A stretch of 64,000 nucleotides of DNA from Acidimicrobiia bacterium (GTDB lineage Bacteria; Actinomycetota; Acidimicrobiia; Acidimicrobiales; Bin134). Of this stretch, positions 50,417-58,986 are shown piece by piece. Location: positions 1 through 64,000 of the forward strand of contig JAJDUJ010000017.1 of NCBI GenBank assembly GCA_022826705.1, read 5' to 3'. The notes under the pieces are model-generated. The model made no database searches and was not told the origin of the DNA. It saw only the letters and a program-made list of their open reading frames with translations. Position 1 is the stretch's first letter. Every line of letters starts with the position of its first letter. The position numbers were made by a program, and so were the translations under genes.

Positions 50417-51511
50417 TCAGTTGATGCGAACAGGCATGAGCAAATACAGGAACTGCTCGGTCTCGGGTGTGCGGATCACCGCCGGCTTCAAGGCATCCAC
50501 AGTGTTCAGCACGATCTCCTCGCCTGGAGCCGCCTCAGCCCCGTCCAGCAGATACTCGGGATTGAAAGCCACCGTGAGGTCCTCCCCCTCGAAGACAGCA
50601 TCTAGCTGTTCGGTCGCTTCGCCCACGTCTTGGGTCGTTGCCGATAGCTCCAGTCCGGCTGATGACATATCCATTCGGATTGGAGTCGAATCTTGGGCCA
50701 TGAGACGGACCCTTCGCACCGCGTTGATGAAGCCCTCCCTGCTCACGGTGAGGCGGTTTGGCTGATGAGTCGGTATCAGCCCCTGATAGCTGGGAAATTC
50801 CCCTTCAATCAGCCTGGTGGTCACCGTTATCGCCCCCAAGCCAAAGGAGGCCTCACGATCGTTGAATCGCACACTGACTTCCTCTACGTCGGGAAGCAGA
50901 CGGATCACCTCTTGAAGCGCTCTTGACGGCACCAGAACACTCTGATCAGACCCGAGAACCTCCAATCCGGGCAGATCACACAAAGCCAGCCGATAGGAAT
51001 CCGTTGTGACCAGTCGGAGCCCCTCCTGCTCCGCCGACAACAACACGCCGGTCAACACCGGACGAGACTCATCCGCCGACGCTGCCTTCACAACTTGACG
51101 CAGAGCAGTCAGCAATCCCTCGGCTTCCAGTACCACCGGATCGCTCGCCAGAGCCTCCAACTGCGGAAAATCCTCTGCTCCCATCGTCTGCAACGAAAAC
51201 TTGGAGCGAGCTGAATCAATATGAATGCCATCCGTGTCCACCGTCACATTCACCGCTCCAGCATCCAAGGAGCGAACCACTTCACTGGCCAGCCGAGAAG
51301 TGACCACCGCGGTGCCGTCGCCGTCACCAGCCACCTCCAATCGGTTGGTAATCGTCAACTCCCTGTCGGTTGCGGTAAGGGTGAGCTCGTCACCTTCCAA
51401 GGTCATATGAACCCCGGAAAGCACGAGATGGAACCCACCTCGGGTCCCGGCTGCTCTGCCCGTCACCATCAATGCATCTAGGAGGGTGTCCCGTTCACAT
51501 CGGAATTTCAC
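50417..51511 (-). CDS. dnaN: DNA polymerase III beta subunit (sliding clamp)
   Basis: The 364-aa protein has three similar clamp domains. Marks: MKFRCERDTLLDAL at the start, LTATDRELTI, ADESRPVLTGVLL, LVTTDSYRLALCDL, IEGEFPSYQGLIP, and the C-terminal YLLMPVRIN used in peptide binding. It lies 240 bp downstream of dnaA on the same strand, as usual. Confidence 0.97.
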   Translation of the reverse strand: MKFRCERDTLLDALMVTGRAAGTRGGFHLVLSGVHMTLEGDELTLTATDRELTITNRLEVAGDGDGTAVVTSRLASEVVRSLDAGAVNVTVDTDGIHIDSARSKFSLQTMGAEDFPQLEALASDPVVLEAEGLLTALRQVVKAASADESRPVLTGVLLSAEQEGLRLVTTDSYRLALCDLPGLEVLGSDQSVLVPSRALQEVIRLLPDVEEVSVRFNDREASFGLGAITVTTRLIEGEFPSYQGLIPTHQPNRLTVSREGFINAVRRVRLMAQDSTPIRMDMSSAGLELSATTQDVGEATEQLDAVFEGEDLTVAFNPEYLLDGAEAAPGEEIVLNTVDALKPAVIRTPETEQFLYLLMPVRIN

Positions 51512-51751
51512 AGGCTGCTCGCTTTCTACCTGTCTTTGTATTAATAAATACTGCTAGCAGCAGTAGGTGGGTGGAAATGTGGAAAGGTATCATTTCCCCT
51601 GCTCAGATAGGATTTACTTTTCCTTTCGTTTCCCCAGGCGAGTGGATTGTTCGCCGTGGATGCAGACTCCCTGTGGAGGATGCGGCTGCTGTCCCCAGCC
51701 GAGCATGGTCTTTCCCCAAGTTGCTCCACTTGCGTTCCCCATTGCGTGGGT
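51512..51751. other. dnaA-dnaN intergenic region
   Basis: This 240-bp spacer is the usual actinobacterial site of oriC. I find only degenerate DnaA-box-like words: TGTGGAAAG (51578-51586) and TGTGGAGGA (51672-51680), plus partial ones. An AT-rich run (TATTAATAAATAC, 51539-51551) lies near dnaN. No perfect 9-mer box is seen, so an origin role here is possible but weakly supported. Confidence 0.4.
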
Positions 51752-53131
51752 TCAAGCATTCTTGATCTTTTGAATGAGTTCATTGATCTGGTTGAACGTC
51801 TCCGGCTGCTCGGCCATCTGCTTCGTGATCTTCTGCACCGCGTGAATGGCTGTGGTGTGGTCTCGACCTCCAAAGACGCGTGCAATGTCGGGGTAACTCA
51901 GTTCGGTCAACTCTCGAAATACGTACATTGAAACCTGTCGGGCCTTCACCAGCGGTCGCTGTCGCCGGGGGCCGACGATGTCTTCGACACTGAACGCGAA
52001 GAGATCAGCAGTCGCCTTCAAAATCACATCGGCCGTAACCGGCTGTGGTTCACGGCGTGTCGTGATGTCTCGAAGAATAAATTGAGCTAGTTCAAGGTCA
52101 AGATGCTTATCGTTAAAGCTGGCATATGCTGTAACTCGGGTTAGGGCTCCTTCTAGTTCCCGAATGTTATCCTTGATGTTGCTGGCGATAAATGTGAGAA
52201 CGTCATCGTTGATGGCGAAATTCGATTGCTCAGCTTTCTTTCGGAGAATTGCCAATCGAGTTTCAATGTCGGGAGGCTGAATATCTGTGAGCAGGCCCAT
52301 CTTGAACCGGCTTGTCATCCGATCTTCAAGTGTTGCTATGGCATCTGGCGGTCGATCACTCGTTAGAACAATCTGCTTGTTCACTTCATGCAGAGAGTTG
52401 AATGTGTGAAAGAACTCTTCTTGGAGACCTTCTTTGCCTTCAAGAAATTGAATGTCATCGACGAGAAGCACGTCCACGTCTCTGTAGATTTTCTTGAATT
52501 CACTTCGAGTGTTTGTTCGGATTGCATCTACAAATTGATTGAGAAAAGTTTCAGTAGAGACATAGACGATTCGCTTGATTGGATGACGCTGATCATCCAC
52601 GTAGTGACTCTTGACATAGTGGCCAATGGCCTGGAGCAAATGCGTCTTGCCGAGGCCGGCATGACCATGAATGAAGAGCGGATTGTATGATTTACCAGGG
52701 GTTTCAGCCACCGAGAGGGCAGCTGCCAGGGCAAATCGATTGGATGGCCCTGTGACAAACTTGTCGAATACGTAGTTCGGATGAAGGGCGGTTGTTGTTC
52801 GACGTATTGGAGGAGAGCTTGCCATTTCTGGCATGGCCACAGGTGGAGAAGCAACGGAGACGTGGTCATCGTCATCGCTCGAACCTTGCTCCGTGCTGAT
52901 CTTCAGTGTGATATGAGTGGCATTCGAACTAGCTAGTGCGTTTCTCAAAACCTCAAAGTACTCACCTTCGAGGCGGTCTTTAATGATGGTGCTTGGAACG
53001 GTTAATTCGAGAATGTCTTCCTCAAGAGAGGTTGCTTTTGCCGGATTGAAAGTCGATTGCCAGACGGCATCAGGAACTTGAGCACGAATACTGCTTTCGA
53101 AGGAAGACCAGAGAAATGTTGCAGATACCAT
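51752..53131 (-). CDS. dnaA: Chromosomal replication initiator protein DnaA
   Basis: ATG 53131 gives 459 aa, with GGAG 11 nt upstream; the longer open frame to 53230 would read through the DnaA boxes. Domain I is SSFESSIRAQVPDAVWQSTF, domain III has HGHAGLGKTHLLQAIGHYV (Walker A), LLVDDIQFLEGKEG (Walker B) and LTSDRPP, and domain IV ends with RVFGGRDHTTAIHAVQKI, the DNA-binding signature. Base composition is visibly lower in GC than both neighbours (one 60-base stretch, 52081-52140, has 26 G/C by hand count). Confidence 0.97.
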   Translation of the reverse strand: MVSATFLWSSFESSIRAQVPDAVWQSTFNPAKATSLEEDILELTVPSTIIKDRLEGEYFEVLRNALASSNATHITLKISTEQGSSDDDDHVSVASPPVAMPEMASSPPIRRTTTALHPNYVFDKFVTGPSNRFALAAALSVAETPGKSYNPLFIHGHAGLGKTHLLQAIGHYVKSHYVDDQRHPIKRIVYVSTETFLNQFVDAIRTNTRSEFKKIYRDVDVLLVDDIQFLEGKEGLQEEFFHTFNSLHEVNKQIVLTSDRPPDAIATLEDRMTSRFKMGLLTDIQPPDIETRLAILRKKAEQSNFAINDDVLTFIASNIKDNIRELEGALTRVTAYASFNDKHLDLELAQFILRDITTRREPQPVTADVILKATADLFAFSVEDIVGPRRQRPLVKARQVSMYVFRELTELSYPDIARVFGGRDHTTAIHAVQKITKQMAEQPETFNQINELIQKIKNA

Positions 53132-53162
53132 TTTGTTGGCAACTCCAAAAAAATGACATGCA

Positions 53163-53193
53163 GTATCCACAAATGTGCATAAGCTGTGGATAA
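53163..53193. promoter_or_regulatory. Cluster of three DnaA boxes upstream of dnaA (oriC or autoregulatory site)
   Basis: GTATCCACA (53163-53171, plus), TTATGCACA (53174-53182, minus) and TTATCCACA (53185-53193, minus) lie 11 bp apart, one helical turn. The last is a perfect consensus box and the second fits TTATNCACA. They lie 32-62 bp before the dnaA ATG, in the 347-bp gap between divergent dnaA and rpmH. The rest of this gap (53194-53478) shows no gene; it probably holds the two divergent promoters. Confidence 0.75.
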
Positions 53194-53478
53194 CTTGCGG
53201 TCCTATTGCTTTGCCCAACCAAGTTGGCACCGCCTCGACTGGAATTCAGGACTGTAGCACCTCTTATCTATTCGTGCACGGGCGTCTGGGTAGTTTTCGC
53301 AGGTCAGAGGCTTGTGTTGAAATAGTTGTCATTGTCGCTCAGGTGGCAATTGTGGCGGTGTCCGCGGCATTGGTTGTCGTGGCCCTGGGCAAGGCCGTAG
53401 CGTAGGGAAGACGCCGGGAAACGGGAGGCGCTTGTAGGGCGGTCCCACGACGATGGCACCCCGGCCTTGGAGGAAGTT

Positions 53479-53613
53479 GTGAAGCGCACGTATCAGCCGA
53501 ATGTGCAACGCCGAGCACGGCGCCACGGGTTTCGGCATCGGATGATGACAAGAAGTGGGCGGGCGATCATCAATGCTCGTCGGCGCCGTGGCCGCAAGAG
53601 GCTGTCGGCCTGA
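53479..53613 (+). CDS. rpmH: 50S ribosomal protein L34
   Basis: A 44-aa basic protein: [43 protein letters not shown]. The KRTYQPxxRRR start and the GRxxxxxRRRKGRKRLS end are the L34 family in full. GTG 53479 has GGAGGA 4 nt upstream. It is the first gene rightward from the divergent origin region, and it is followed by rnpA, which overlaps it. Confidence 0.95.
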   Translation: MKRTYQPNVQRRARRHGFRHRMMTRSGRAIINARRRRGRKRLSA

Positions 53614-53954
53614 TTGAGCGGCTCCGGGGACGCTCCGCGTTCGCGCGGCTCAGGGCTGATGGTGTTCGTGCTGACCATGGGTTGCTTTGGGTTCGGTTCC
53701 TGTCCGACCCCTCCCTCAACGCGGCCCGGGTGGCATACGCACTTCCTCGTCAGGCGGGCCCTGCGGTGATTCGGAACAAGGTCCGCCGGCGTTTGCGGGA
53801 GATCGTCAGAGGCCTCGATCGGGAGAGCCCGAGTGGTTTGCCGGCAGGCCTCTACCTCATCGGCACGAAGCGGGGCGCGGGACAGTTTTCTTACGTTGAC
53901 CTGCGGGTTTCCCTGGAGGCATGTTTGGCCAAGTTGGAGCGAACGGGGCCATGA
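53610..53954 (+). CDS. rnpA: Ribonuclease P protein component
   Basis: The protein part of RNase P, which matures tRNA 5' ends. The conserved N-terminal stretch ([29 protein letters not shown]) must be translated, yet the only codons before it are CTG 53610, which overlaps the rpmH stop as CTGA, and ATT 53613. I use CTG (114 aa); the first usual start codon, TTG 53682, would cut off this conserved part. The RNR-like signature is in [16 protein letters not shown]. Confidence in the gene is high, in the start moderate. Confidence 0.88.
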   Translation: MIERLRGRSAFARLRADGVRADHGLLWVRFLSDPSLNAARVAYALPRQAGPAVIRNKVRRRLREIVRGLDRESPSGLPAGLYLIGTKRGAGQFSYVDLRVSLEACLAKLERTGP

Positions 53955-54307
53955 GCTCGGTAGACAGCCGGACTAGGCGCGTGGAGATGAGCATGGCGGC
54001 CCGAGCCGTCAAAGGCCTGATCACGGGATATCAGCGGGCTACCGACCATCGTCCAAGCCCATGTCGGTACGTTCCGAGCTGCTCCTACTATGCGCTGGAA
54101 GCGGTAGAGGTGCATGGTGCGGCCTCGGGAGTTTGGCTGGGCTTGCGCCGCCTGCTGCGGTGTCGGCCGGGGGGGCCATCGGGGTGGGATCCCGTGCCTG
54201 ATGAAAACGGCCGACTGGCTCCAGACCCCACGCTTCAGCCACTTGGTTCATCTGAGATTTCTCAAAAATCCGGCATCGCGGCCAGCAAGGCGGTGACCCG
54301 TGTTTGA
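53951..54307 (+). CDS. yidD: Membrane protein insertion efficiency factor YidD
   Basis: ATG 53951 overlaps the rnpA stop (ATGA), giving 118 aa. The core is VKGLITGYQRATDHRPSPCRYVPSCSYYALEAVEVHGAASGVWLGLRRLLRCRPGGPSGWDPVP, with the conserved Cys residues and the CRPGGxxGxDPVP ending of YidD. YidD assists YidC in membrane insertion. The C-terminal tail after VP is longer than usual and reaches into the yidC start (8-bp overlap). Confidence 0.93.
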   Translation: MSSVDSRTRRVEMSMAARAVKGLITGYQRATDHRPSPCRYVPSCSYYALEAVEVHGAASGVWLGLRRLLRCRPGGPSGWDPVPDENGRLAPDPTLQPLGSSEISQKSGIAASKAVTRV

Positions 54308-55514
54308 CGCCTTGTTCGACGGTCTTGCCTGGCTGCTGGCGGTTTACTACACGCTGGGGGAGAGCTACGGCATCGCCATCATGCTGTTCACGCTCACGGT
54401 GATGTTGGTTTTGACTCCGCTTACCTTCTACACCACGCGTTCGATGCTTCGAATGCAAACCCTCCAGCCGGAGGTCAAGAAGATCCAGGCGCAGTACAAA
54501 GGCGACCGCCAGCGGATGAACGAAGAGATGATGCGCCTGTACCAGGCCAACAACGTGAATCCTCTGGGCAGCTGCCTCCCCATACTCGCTCAGCTTCCAG
54601 TATTTTTCGTCCTTTTCCAATTAATCCGAGGATTGACACGACGAGTCAGTGATTTAGGGTCTTACGTGGGCTGGCGGCTGCCGTTTGGGGAGAACGCAGT
54701 ACCAAATCCGAATTTTGACGAGCGGACCTTCAACCCGGAGTACTTGGCGGCTGACTCCCAATTGCGAGTCGCTCTTGAAGAGTCAACGGAGATGAACTTC
54801 CTGGGCACGGACCTTTCGGTCAGTCTCCTGGATGCATTCCGAGATTCCTTTTCCACCGCGCTGCCCTTCTTGTTGCTGATCGTGCTGATCGGTGTGACCA
54901 GCTATGTCCAGCAACGTCAGATCGCCGGCCGTCGCGACCCTGATACGCCGATCAACCCCCAACAGCAGATGATCATGAAGGTCATGCCCTGGTTTTTGCC
55001 GATCATCTCGATCAGCTTCCCGGCCGGTCTGAACTTGTATTTTGTGAGCTCGAACATCGTGCGTGTCGGACAGCAAGCAGTGATTACCCGTCGCATCTAC
55101 AAACCGCATCGGGAGCGCCAGGCCCTTCGTGAAGCCGCTGAGGAAGACCAGGAGGAGGAGACTCCCGAGCCGGTTGAGCCGGCCCCTCGGGCTCCGGACC
55201 GCTCCCGCACACCAGTGGCTGATCATGGCAGTCGGCGGCCCACATCGAGGACTCCGCCGAAAAGGCGCCCTGACAGTCGCCGTACCACGGCTACGTCCAC
55301 CGGTCAGCGGACGCCGCCTCGGGTAGCCAAGGAGGCCGGGACCAAGGACGCTAAAGCAAAGGACGCCAAGGAATCAGAGACAAAGTCAAGTAGCAAGAAC
55401 AAGAAGTCGTCAGACACAAAGCCACAGCAGCGCCACACGAGCCGAACCACCCAGAAGGGTCAACAGTCACATCCCACGGATCGTCGGCGCCAGCGGAAAA
55501 AGAGGAGAAAGTAG
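54300..55514 (+). CDS. yidC: Membrane protein insertase YidC/Oxa1
   Basis: GTG 54300 gives 404 aa with the actinobacterial YidC layout: helix 1 (YGIAIMLFTLTVMLVLTPLTF), the coiled RMQTLQPEVKKIQAQYKGDRQRMNEEMMRLYQANNVNPLGSCLP hairpin, helices near LPVFFVLFQLIRGL, FLLLIVLIGVTSYV and FLPIISISFPAGLNLYFVSSNI. The hydrophilic-groove Arg is in TTRSMLRM. The last 130 residues are a highly basic, low-complexity tail that may contact the ribosome. Confidence 0.94.
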   Translation: MFDALFDGLAWLLAVYYTLGESYGIAIMLFTLTVMLVLTPLTFYTTRSMLRMQTLQPEVKKIQAQYKGDRQRMNEEMMRLYQANNVNPLGSCLPILAQLPVFFVLFQLIRGLTRRVSDLGSYVGWRLPFGENAVPNPNFDERTFNPEYLAADSQLRVALEESTEMNFLGTDLSVSLLDAFRDSFSTALPFLLLIVLIGVTSYVQQRQIAGRRDPDTPINPQQQMIMKVMPWFLPIISISFPAGLNLYFVSSNIVRVGQQAVITRRIYKPHRERQALREAAEEDQEEETPEPVEPAPRAPDRSRTPVADHGSRRPTSRTPPKRRPDSRRTTATSTGQRTPPRVAKEAGTKDAKAKDAKESETKSSSKNKKSSDTKPQQRHTSRTTQKGQQSHPTDRRRQRKKRRK

Positions 55515-55516
55515 CC

Positions 55517-56527
55517 ATGGAGTGGCTCGAAGTCACCGGCAAGACCATTGCCCAAGCGGAGGAAGCAGCTCTGGATCGGTTGGGAGTGGACCGCAGCGAA
55601 GCCGAGTTCTCCGTTGTCGATGAGCCCAAGTCTGCACTCTTGGGATTTCGAAAGACGGAGGCTCGGATCAGAGCGCGAGTTCGCCCCGTGCTGCCGCGCG
55701 AGAAAAGGAATCGAAACCGCCGCCCGTCCAACAATAAAGACCGGGGTCGAAATGGTGGTCGCCGGCCATCCCAGAATAGAGATCGGGCCCAGAACAGAGA
55801 TAGAGGGGGGAATCGGAACCGCAATCCTGAGCGGGGTAGTTTGAAGCAAGACAGGAATCGGGCCAACCAAGGCGACAACAGCCGGGGCGGTCAAGGCCAG
55901 AAACGGGATTCCCGAGCGTCGGCTGGCGAGCAAACTTCACGCCAGGAGCAGAGGAAGTCTCAGAATTCGAATAAGACCAACAGGGGGGCTCGAGAGAGCC
56001 GTCCAACCAATGTCCAAGAGGGGAAAAAAGTGAGAGAGAGCAAACCAATGGAAGATGCGATGAGTTTGGAAGAGCAGAGCACCCTGGTAGTGGAGTTTCT
56101 CGATGGGCTGTTGGATGCCTTCGAGCTAGACGCCGAGGTGTCCGCGGAGCGGGTAGACGATGAGACCATGGAAATGAGGGTGGAGAACATCCAGGGCGTG
56201 GGCTTGCTAATCGGACCCAAAGGAAACACACTGCGAGCGGTTGAGGACTTGTCTCGCATGTTGGTGCAGAGGAAGTCGGACGGGAATTGCGAAGGGCGAA
56301 TCCGAGTTGACATCGGTGGGTACCGGGAGCGTCGGCGGGGGGCTCTGGAGTCCTTCTGTGAGAAAATTGCCTCGGAAGTCAGGGACACCGGCGCTGAGCG
56401 TCCTCTCGAGCCAATGAACGCGGCGGACCGCAAGGTAGTCCACGACGTTATCGCCGAGATCGACGGCGTCAGCACCGTCTCCGAAGGCCAGGAGCCTCGC
56501 CGTTGGGTCGTGATCATTCCTGACTGA
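55517..56527 (+). CDS. khpB: Jag/KhpB RNA-binding protein
   Basis: The 336-aa protein has the Jag-N domain (EWLEVTGKTIAQAEEAALDRLGV), an Arg/Asn-rich disordered region at about residues 55-175, a KH domain with VGLLIGPKGNTLRAVEDLSRML (GxxG loop) and an R3H domain with PLEPMNAADRKVVHDVIAEIDGVSTVSEGQEP. It starts 2 nt after yidC. In other bacteria KhpB binds RNA and affects division and wall synthesis; phosphorylation by PASTA kinases is known in streptococci. Confidence 0.92.
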   Translation: MEWLEVTGKTIAQAEEAALDRLGVDRSEAEFSVVDEPKSALLGFRKTEARIRARVRPVLPREKRNRNRRPSNNKDRGRNGGRRPSQNRDRAQNRDRGGNRNRNPERGSLKQDRNRANQGDNSRGGQGQKRDSRASAGEQTSRQEQRKSQNSNKTNRGARESRPTNVQEGKKVRESKPMEDAMSLEEQSTLVVEFLDGLLDAFELDAEVSAERVDDETMEMRVENIQGVGLLIGPKGNTLRAVEDLSRMLVQRKSDGNCEGRIRVDIGGYRERRRGALESFCEKIASEVRDTGAERPLEPMNAADRKVVHDVIAEIDGVSTVSEGQEPRRWVVIIPD

Positions 56528-56542
56528 CTTGACCTGATAGAC

Positions 56543-57100
56543 GTGGACCGAGCTGATCGGGCGAAGCTGGCCGATGTACTCGGCCAAGCTCAGGGGCGGG
56601 GCTGGGTTGGCGGCCGGGGCGTCGAACAGCACATCGAGCACTCCTTGGGGTTTGCCTCAGTAGTTGCCGCAATTCCATTGGCAGCCGTCGACTTGGGGAG
56701 CGGCGGGGGCCTGCCGGCTTTGGTGTTGGCCGCGGTTTGGCCTCAATCGAAGTGGACGCTGGTGGAGTCCTCACTGCCCAGAGCCGCTTTCCTGGAACTG
56801 CACTGCGCCCGTCTCGGGTGGTCGGAGCGTGTCGATGTCCTCCATATGACCGCTGAGCACCTCGGTGAAGACGAGCAATACCGAGGTCGCGCCGATCTGG
56901 TAACCGCCCGCAGCTTCGGCCCACCATCGTCGGTGGTAGAAGCCGCTGCTCCCCTGCTCCGCTCCGGTGGCGAGCTCATAGTCAGCGCCGCCCCCAACCC
57001 CACCCCCTGGCCCTCCCACATGCTGGCCAAACAAGGCATGGCCCCCGACCGCCTAACCCAATCCCCCCCAAGGTTCCACCGCTCCACAAGAACAAGCTAA
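56543..57100 (+). CDS. rsmG: 16S rRNA (guanine-527-N7) methyltransferase
   Basis: GTG 56543 gives 185 aa. The SAM-binding loop is AVDLGSGGGLPALVLA; VESSLPRAAFLELHCARLG, VLHMTAEHL and LVTARSFGPPSSVVEAAAPLLRSGGELIV are RsmG motifs, with the conserved ARSFG. The C terminus (PPRFHRSTRTS) is shorter than the usual PRxxGxPxKxPL ending, so it may be an early stop or natural variant. Neighbours jag and parA are the conserved order. Confidence 0.88.
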   Translation: MDRADRAKLADVLGQAQGRGWVGGRGVEQHIEHSLGFASVVAAIPLAAVDLGSGGGLPALVLAAVWPQSKWTLVESSLPRAAFLELHCARLGWSERVDVLHMTAEHLGEDEQYRGRADLVTARSFGPPSSVVEAAAPLLRSGGELIVSAAPNPTPWPSHMLAKQGMAPDRLTQSPPRFHRSTRTS

Positions 57101-57122
57101 AGACGTTGGAAAGTATCCCCAC

Positions 57123-57140
57123 ATGTTCCACGTGGAACAT
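57123..57140. promoter_or_regulatory. parS: parS centromere site
   Basis: ATGTTCCACGTGGAACAT is an 18-bp perfect palindrome. The core GTTCCACGTGGAAC differs from the consensus GTTTCACGTGAAAC by one symmetrical change in each half. It lies between rsmG and parA, 50 bp before the parA start, a normal place for parS. ParB would nucleate and spread from it. Confidence 0.9.
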
Positions 57141-57190
57141 TGACGAGGGGGTGCTTGATACGAGGTTGAGGGTGAGGGAGAATCCCCCAA

Positions 57191-57997
57191 GTGTCTATTA
57201 GCGAATTGCACCAAACTCGGTCATGGCGCGTGATCGCGGTTGCCAACCAAAAGGGCGGCGTTGGAAAAACCACGACTACCGTCAACCTCTCTGCGTGCCT
57301 TGCTGACAATGGCCACCGAGTGCTGGTGGTCGACCTGGACCCTCAGGCCAATGCCACCACCGGCCTGGGCATCGATCCGTTCTCCGGCGGCGTGTCCACC
57401 TACGACGTGTTGCTGCAAAACGGAAGTCTGCGGGAGAGCATTGTTGCCACTCAGGTAGAGAACCTATGGGTGGCGCCGTCCACTTTGGATCTTGCTGGGG
57501 CGGAGATAGAGCTTGTGCCGGCGTTCAACCGAGAGCGGAGACTGGATTTTGCCCTCTCTACCGTGTCGGGCGAATTCGACTTCGTTTTCATCGACTGCCC
57601 TCCATCGTTGGGCTTGCTCACCGTCAACGCTCTGGCTGCTGCTCGTGAGGTGATGGTTCCGATCCAGTGCGAGTACTACGCCCTGGAGGGCCTGGGCCAG
57701 TTGATGCGGAATATCGAATTGGTTCGCAACAGCCTCAACAGTGATTTGGACATTTCTCTCATCGTGCTCGTGATGTACGACGGTCGCACCAAGCTGTCGG
57801 CCCAAGTGGCCTCGGAGATTCGGAGCTACTTCGGTGACAAAGTCTGCCATCAGATGATCCCCCGGAATATCCGCTTGGCAGAAGCGCCGTCTTACGGGGC
57901 TCCGGTAACCGTTACTCATCCGCGGTCACGAGGAGCGCTGGCCTACCGTGAACTAGCCAAGGAGGTAGCTGATGGCTCGCTCGCCAGGGTTGGGTAG
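57191..57997 (+). CDS. parA: Chromosome partitioning ATPase ParA/Soj
   Basis: The 268-aa deviant Walker ATPase starts at GTG 57191. KGGVGKTTTTVNLS is the deviant Walker A with both Lys, LVVDLDPQANATTGLG the A' motif, and FDFVFIDCPPSLGLLTVNALAA the Walker B. No N-terminal HTH, so it is a type Ib chromosomal ParA (Soj). The 3' end overlaps parB by 26 bp. Confidence 0.96.
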   Translation: MSISELHQTRSWRVIAVANQKGGVGKTTTTVNLSACLADNGHRVLVVDLDPQANATTGLGIDPFSGGVSTYDVLLQNGSLRESIVATQVENLWVAPSTLDLAGAEIELVPAFNRERRLDFALSTVSGEFDFVFIDCPPSLGLLTVNALAAAREVMVPIQCEYYALEGLGQLMRNIELVRNSLNSDLDISLIVLVMYDGRTKLSAQVASEIRSYFGDKVCHQMIPRNIRLAEAPSYGAPVTVTHPRSRGALAYRELAKEVADGSLARVG

Positions 57998-58850
57998 GGG
58001 ACTCAGTGCCCTCATTTCCGACTCCTCATCGACAACCGATGGGATGCGCTCAGCTTCGTTCTTGGAGCTCCCCCTTGATGCCATCTCGGTGAATCCGTAC
58101 CAGCCCCGAGACAAGTTCGACCAGGCGGCATTGAATGTGCTCACAGAGTCGATCCGAGAAGTTGGCGTGCTCCAGCCGGTGTTGGTCCGCCCCAGCGAAG
58201 ACGGAAAATACGAGCTGATCGCCGGCGAGCGCCGTTGCCGGGCCGCCCGACAGGCGGGACTTGATCGGATTCCCGCGGTTGTCCGCACCGCGGAAAACGC
58301 CGATGCCCTCGAGCAAGCCCTGCTGGAGAACCTGCACCGCGAAGACCTGAACGCCATTGAAGAGGCCGCGGCGTGCCAGCAGTTGATTGAAGAGTTTGGA
58401 TTCACCCAGGAGACCGTGGCGAAACGGCTCGGGCGGAGCCGATCGGCAGTGGCGAACACGGTGCGTCTCTTGCAGCTCCCCGACGAGGTCAAAGCCATGG
58501 TGGTCAACGGCTCCCTGTCGGCCGGCCATGCCCGGGCCATGCTCGGCGTCTCCAACGAGAAGCGCCTGATCAAGCTGGCCAAGAAAGCAGTGGCCGACGG
58601 CCTGACAGTGCGAATGGTTGAACAAGAGGCCCGGGGCGTTGCTCCGCCGGTCAAGAAGCCCAAGCAGCTTTCACAGGGACAGAGCGGCGCAGATAGGGGA
58701 GCGGCGGTACTAGAACTGGAGAGCCTGCTGAGCGATCACCTCAGCACCAAGGTGGATGTGACGCTCGGCAAGGGTCAGGGAAAACTGGTGATTAAGTTTG
58801 CTGACTTGGATGATCTGGAGCGCATCTATCGGGTGATGCTCCAGGCTTAG
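57972..58850 (+). CDS. parB: Chromosome partitioning protein ParB/Spo0J
   Basis: The 292-aa protein binds parS and uses CTP to slide on DNA. The N-terminal part RSPGLGRGLSALI interacts with ParA. NPYQPRDKFDQAALNVL, GKYELIAGERRCRAARQAGLDRIPAVV (CTP-binding ParB/Srx domain with the GERRxRA box) and ENLHREDLNAIEEAAACQQLI are diagnostic, then an HTH (TQETVAKRLGRSRSAVANTVRLL), and the dimerisation end with LVIKFADLDDLERIYRVM. Confidence 0.96.
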   Translation: MARSPGLGRGLSALISDSSSTTDGMRSASFLELPLDAISVNPYQPRDKFDQAALNVLTESIREVGVLQPVLVRPSEDGKYELIAGERRCRAARQAGLDRIPAVVRTAENADALEQALLENLHREDLNAIEEAAACQQLIEEFGFTQETVAKRLGRSRSAVANTVRLLQLPDEVKAMVVNGSLSAGHARAMLGVSNEKRLIKLAKKAVADGLTVRMVEQEARGVAPPVKKPKQLSQGQSGADRGAAVLELESLLSDHLSTKVDVTLGKGQGKLVIKFADLDDLERIYRVMLQA

Positions 58851-58864
58851 CGTTACCATCCTCC

Positions 58865-58957
58865 GGCAGACTGGCGGGTCCTGTCCCGGCCCAGCCCGCC
58901 GTCCTCGACGAGCTCCGGGCGGCGGGCGCCCTGAGCCGGGCCACCCCCCAGTCTGCC
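58865..58957. terminator. Large three-stem hairpin between convergent parB and cwlM
   Basis: Three nested perfect stems: GGCAGACTGG/CCAGTCTGCC (58865-58874/58948-58957), CCCGGC/GCCGGG (58885-58890/58935-58940) and GCCCGCCG/CGGCGGGC (58894-58901/58920-58927). This is far longer than a normal terminator stem and has no T-run, but it occupies the only gap between two convergent genes. It may be a bidirectional terminator or a structured RNA. Confidence 0.6.
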
Positions 58958-58986
58958 TATGTTGGAGCCCTTACCTCTCTATTGTG

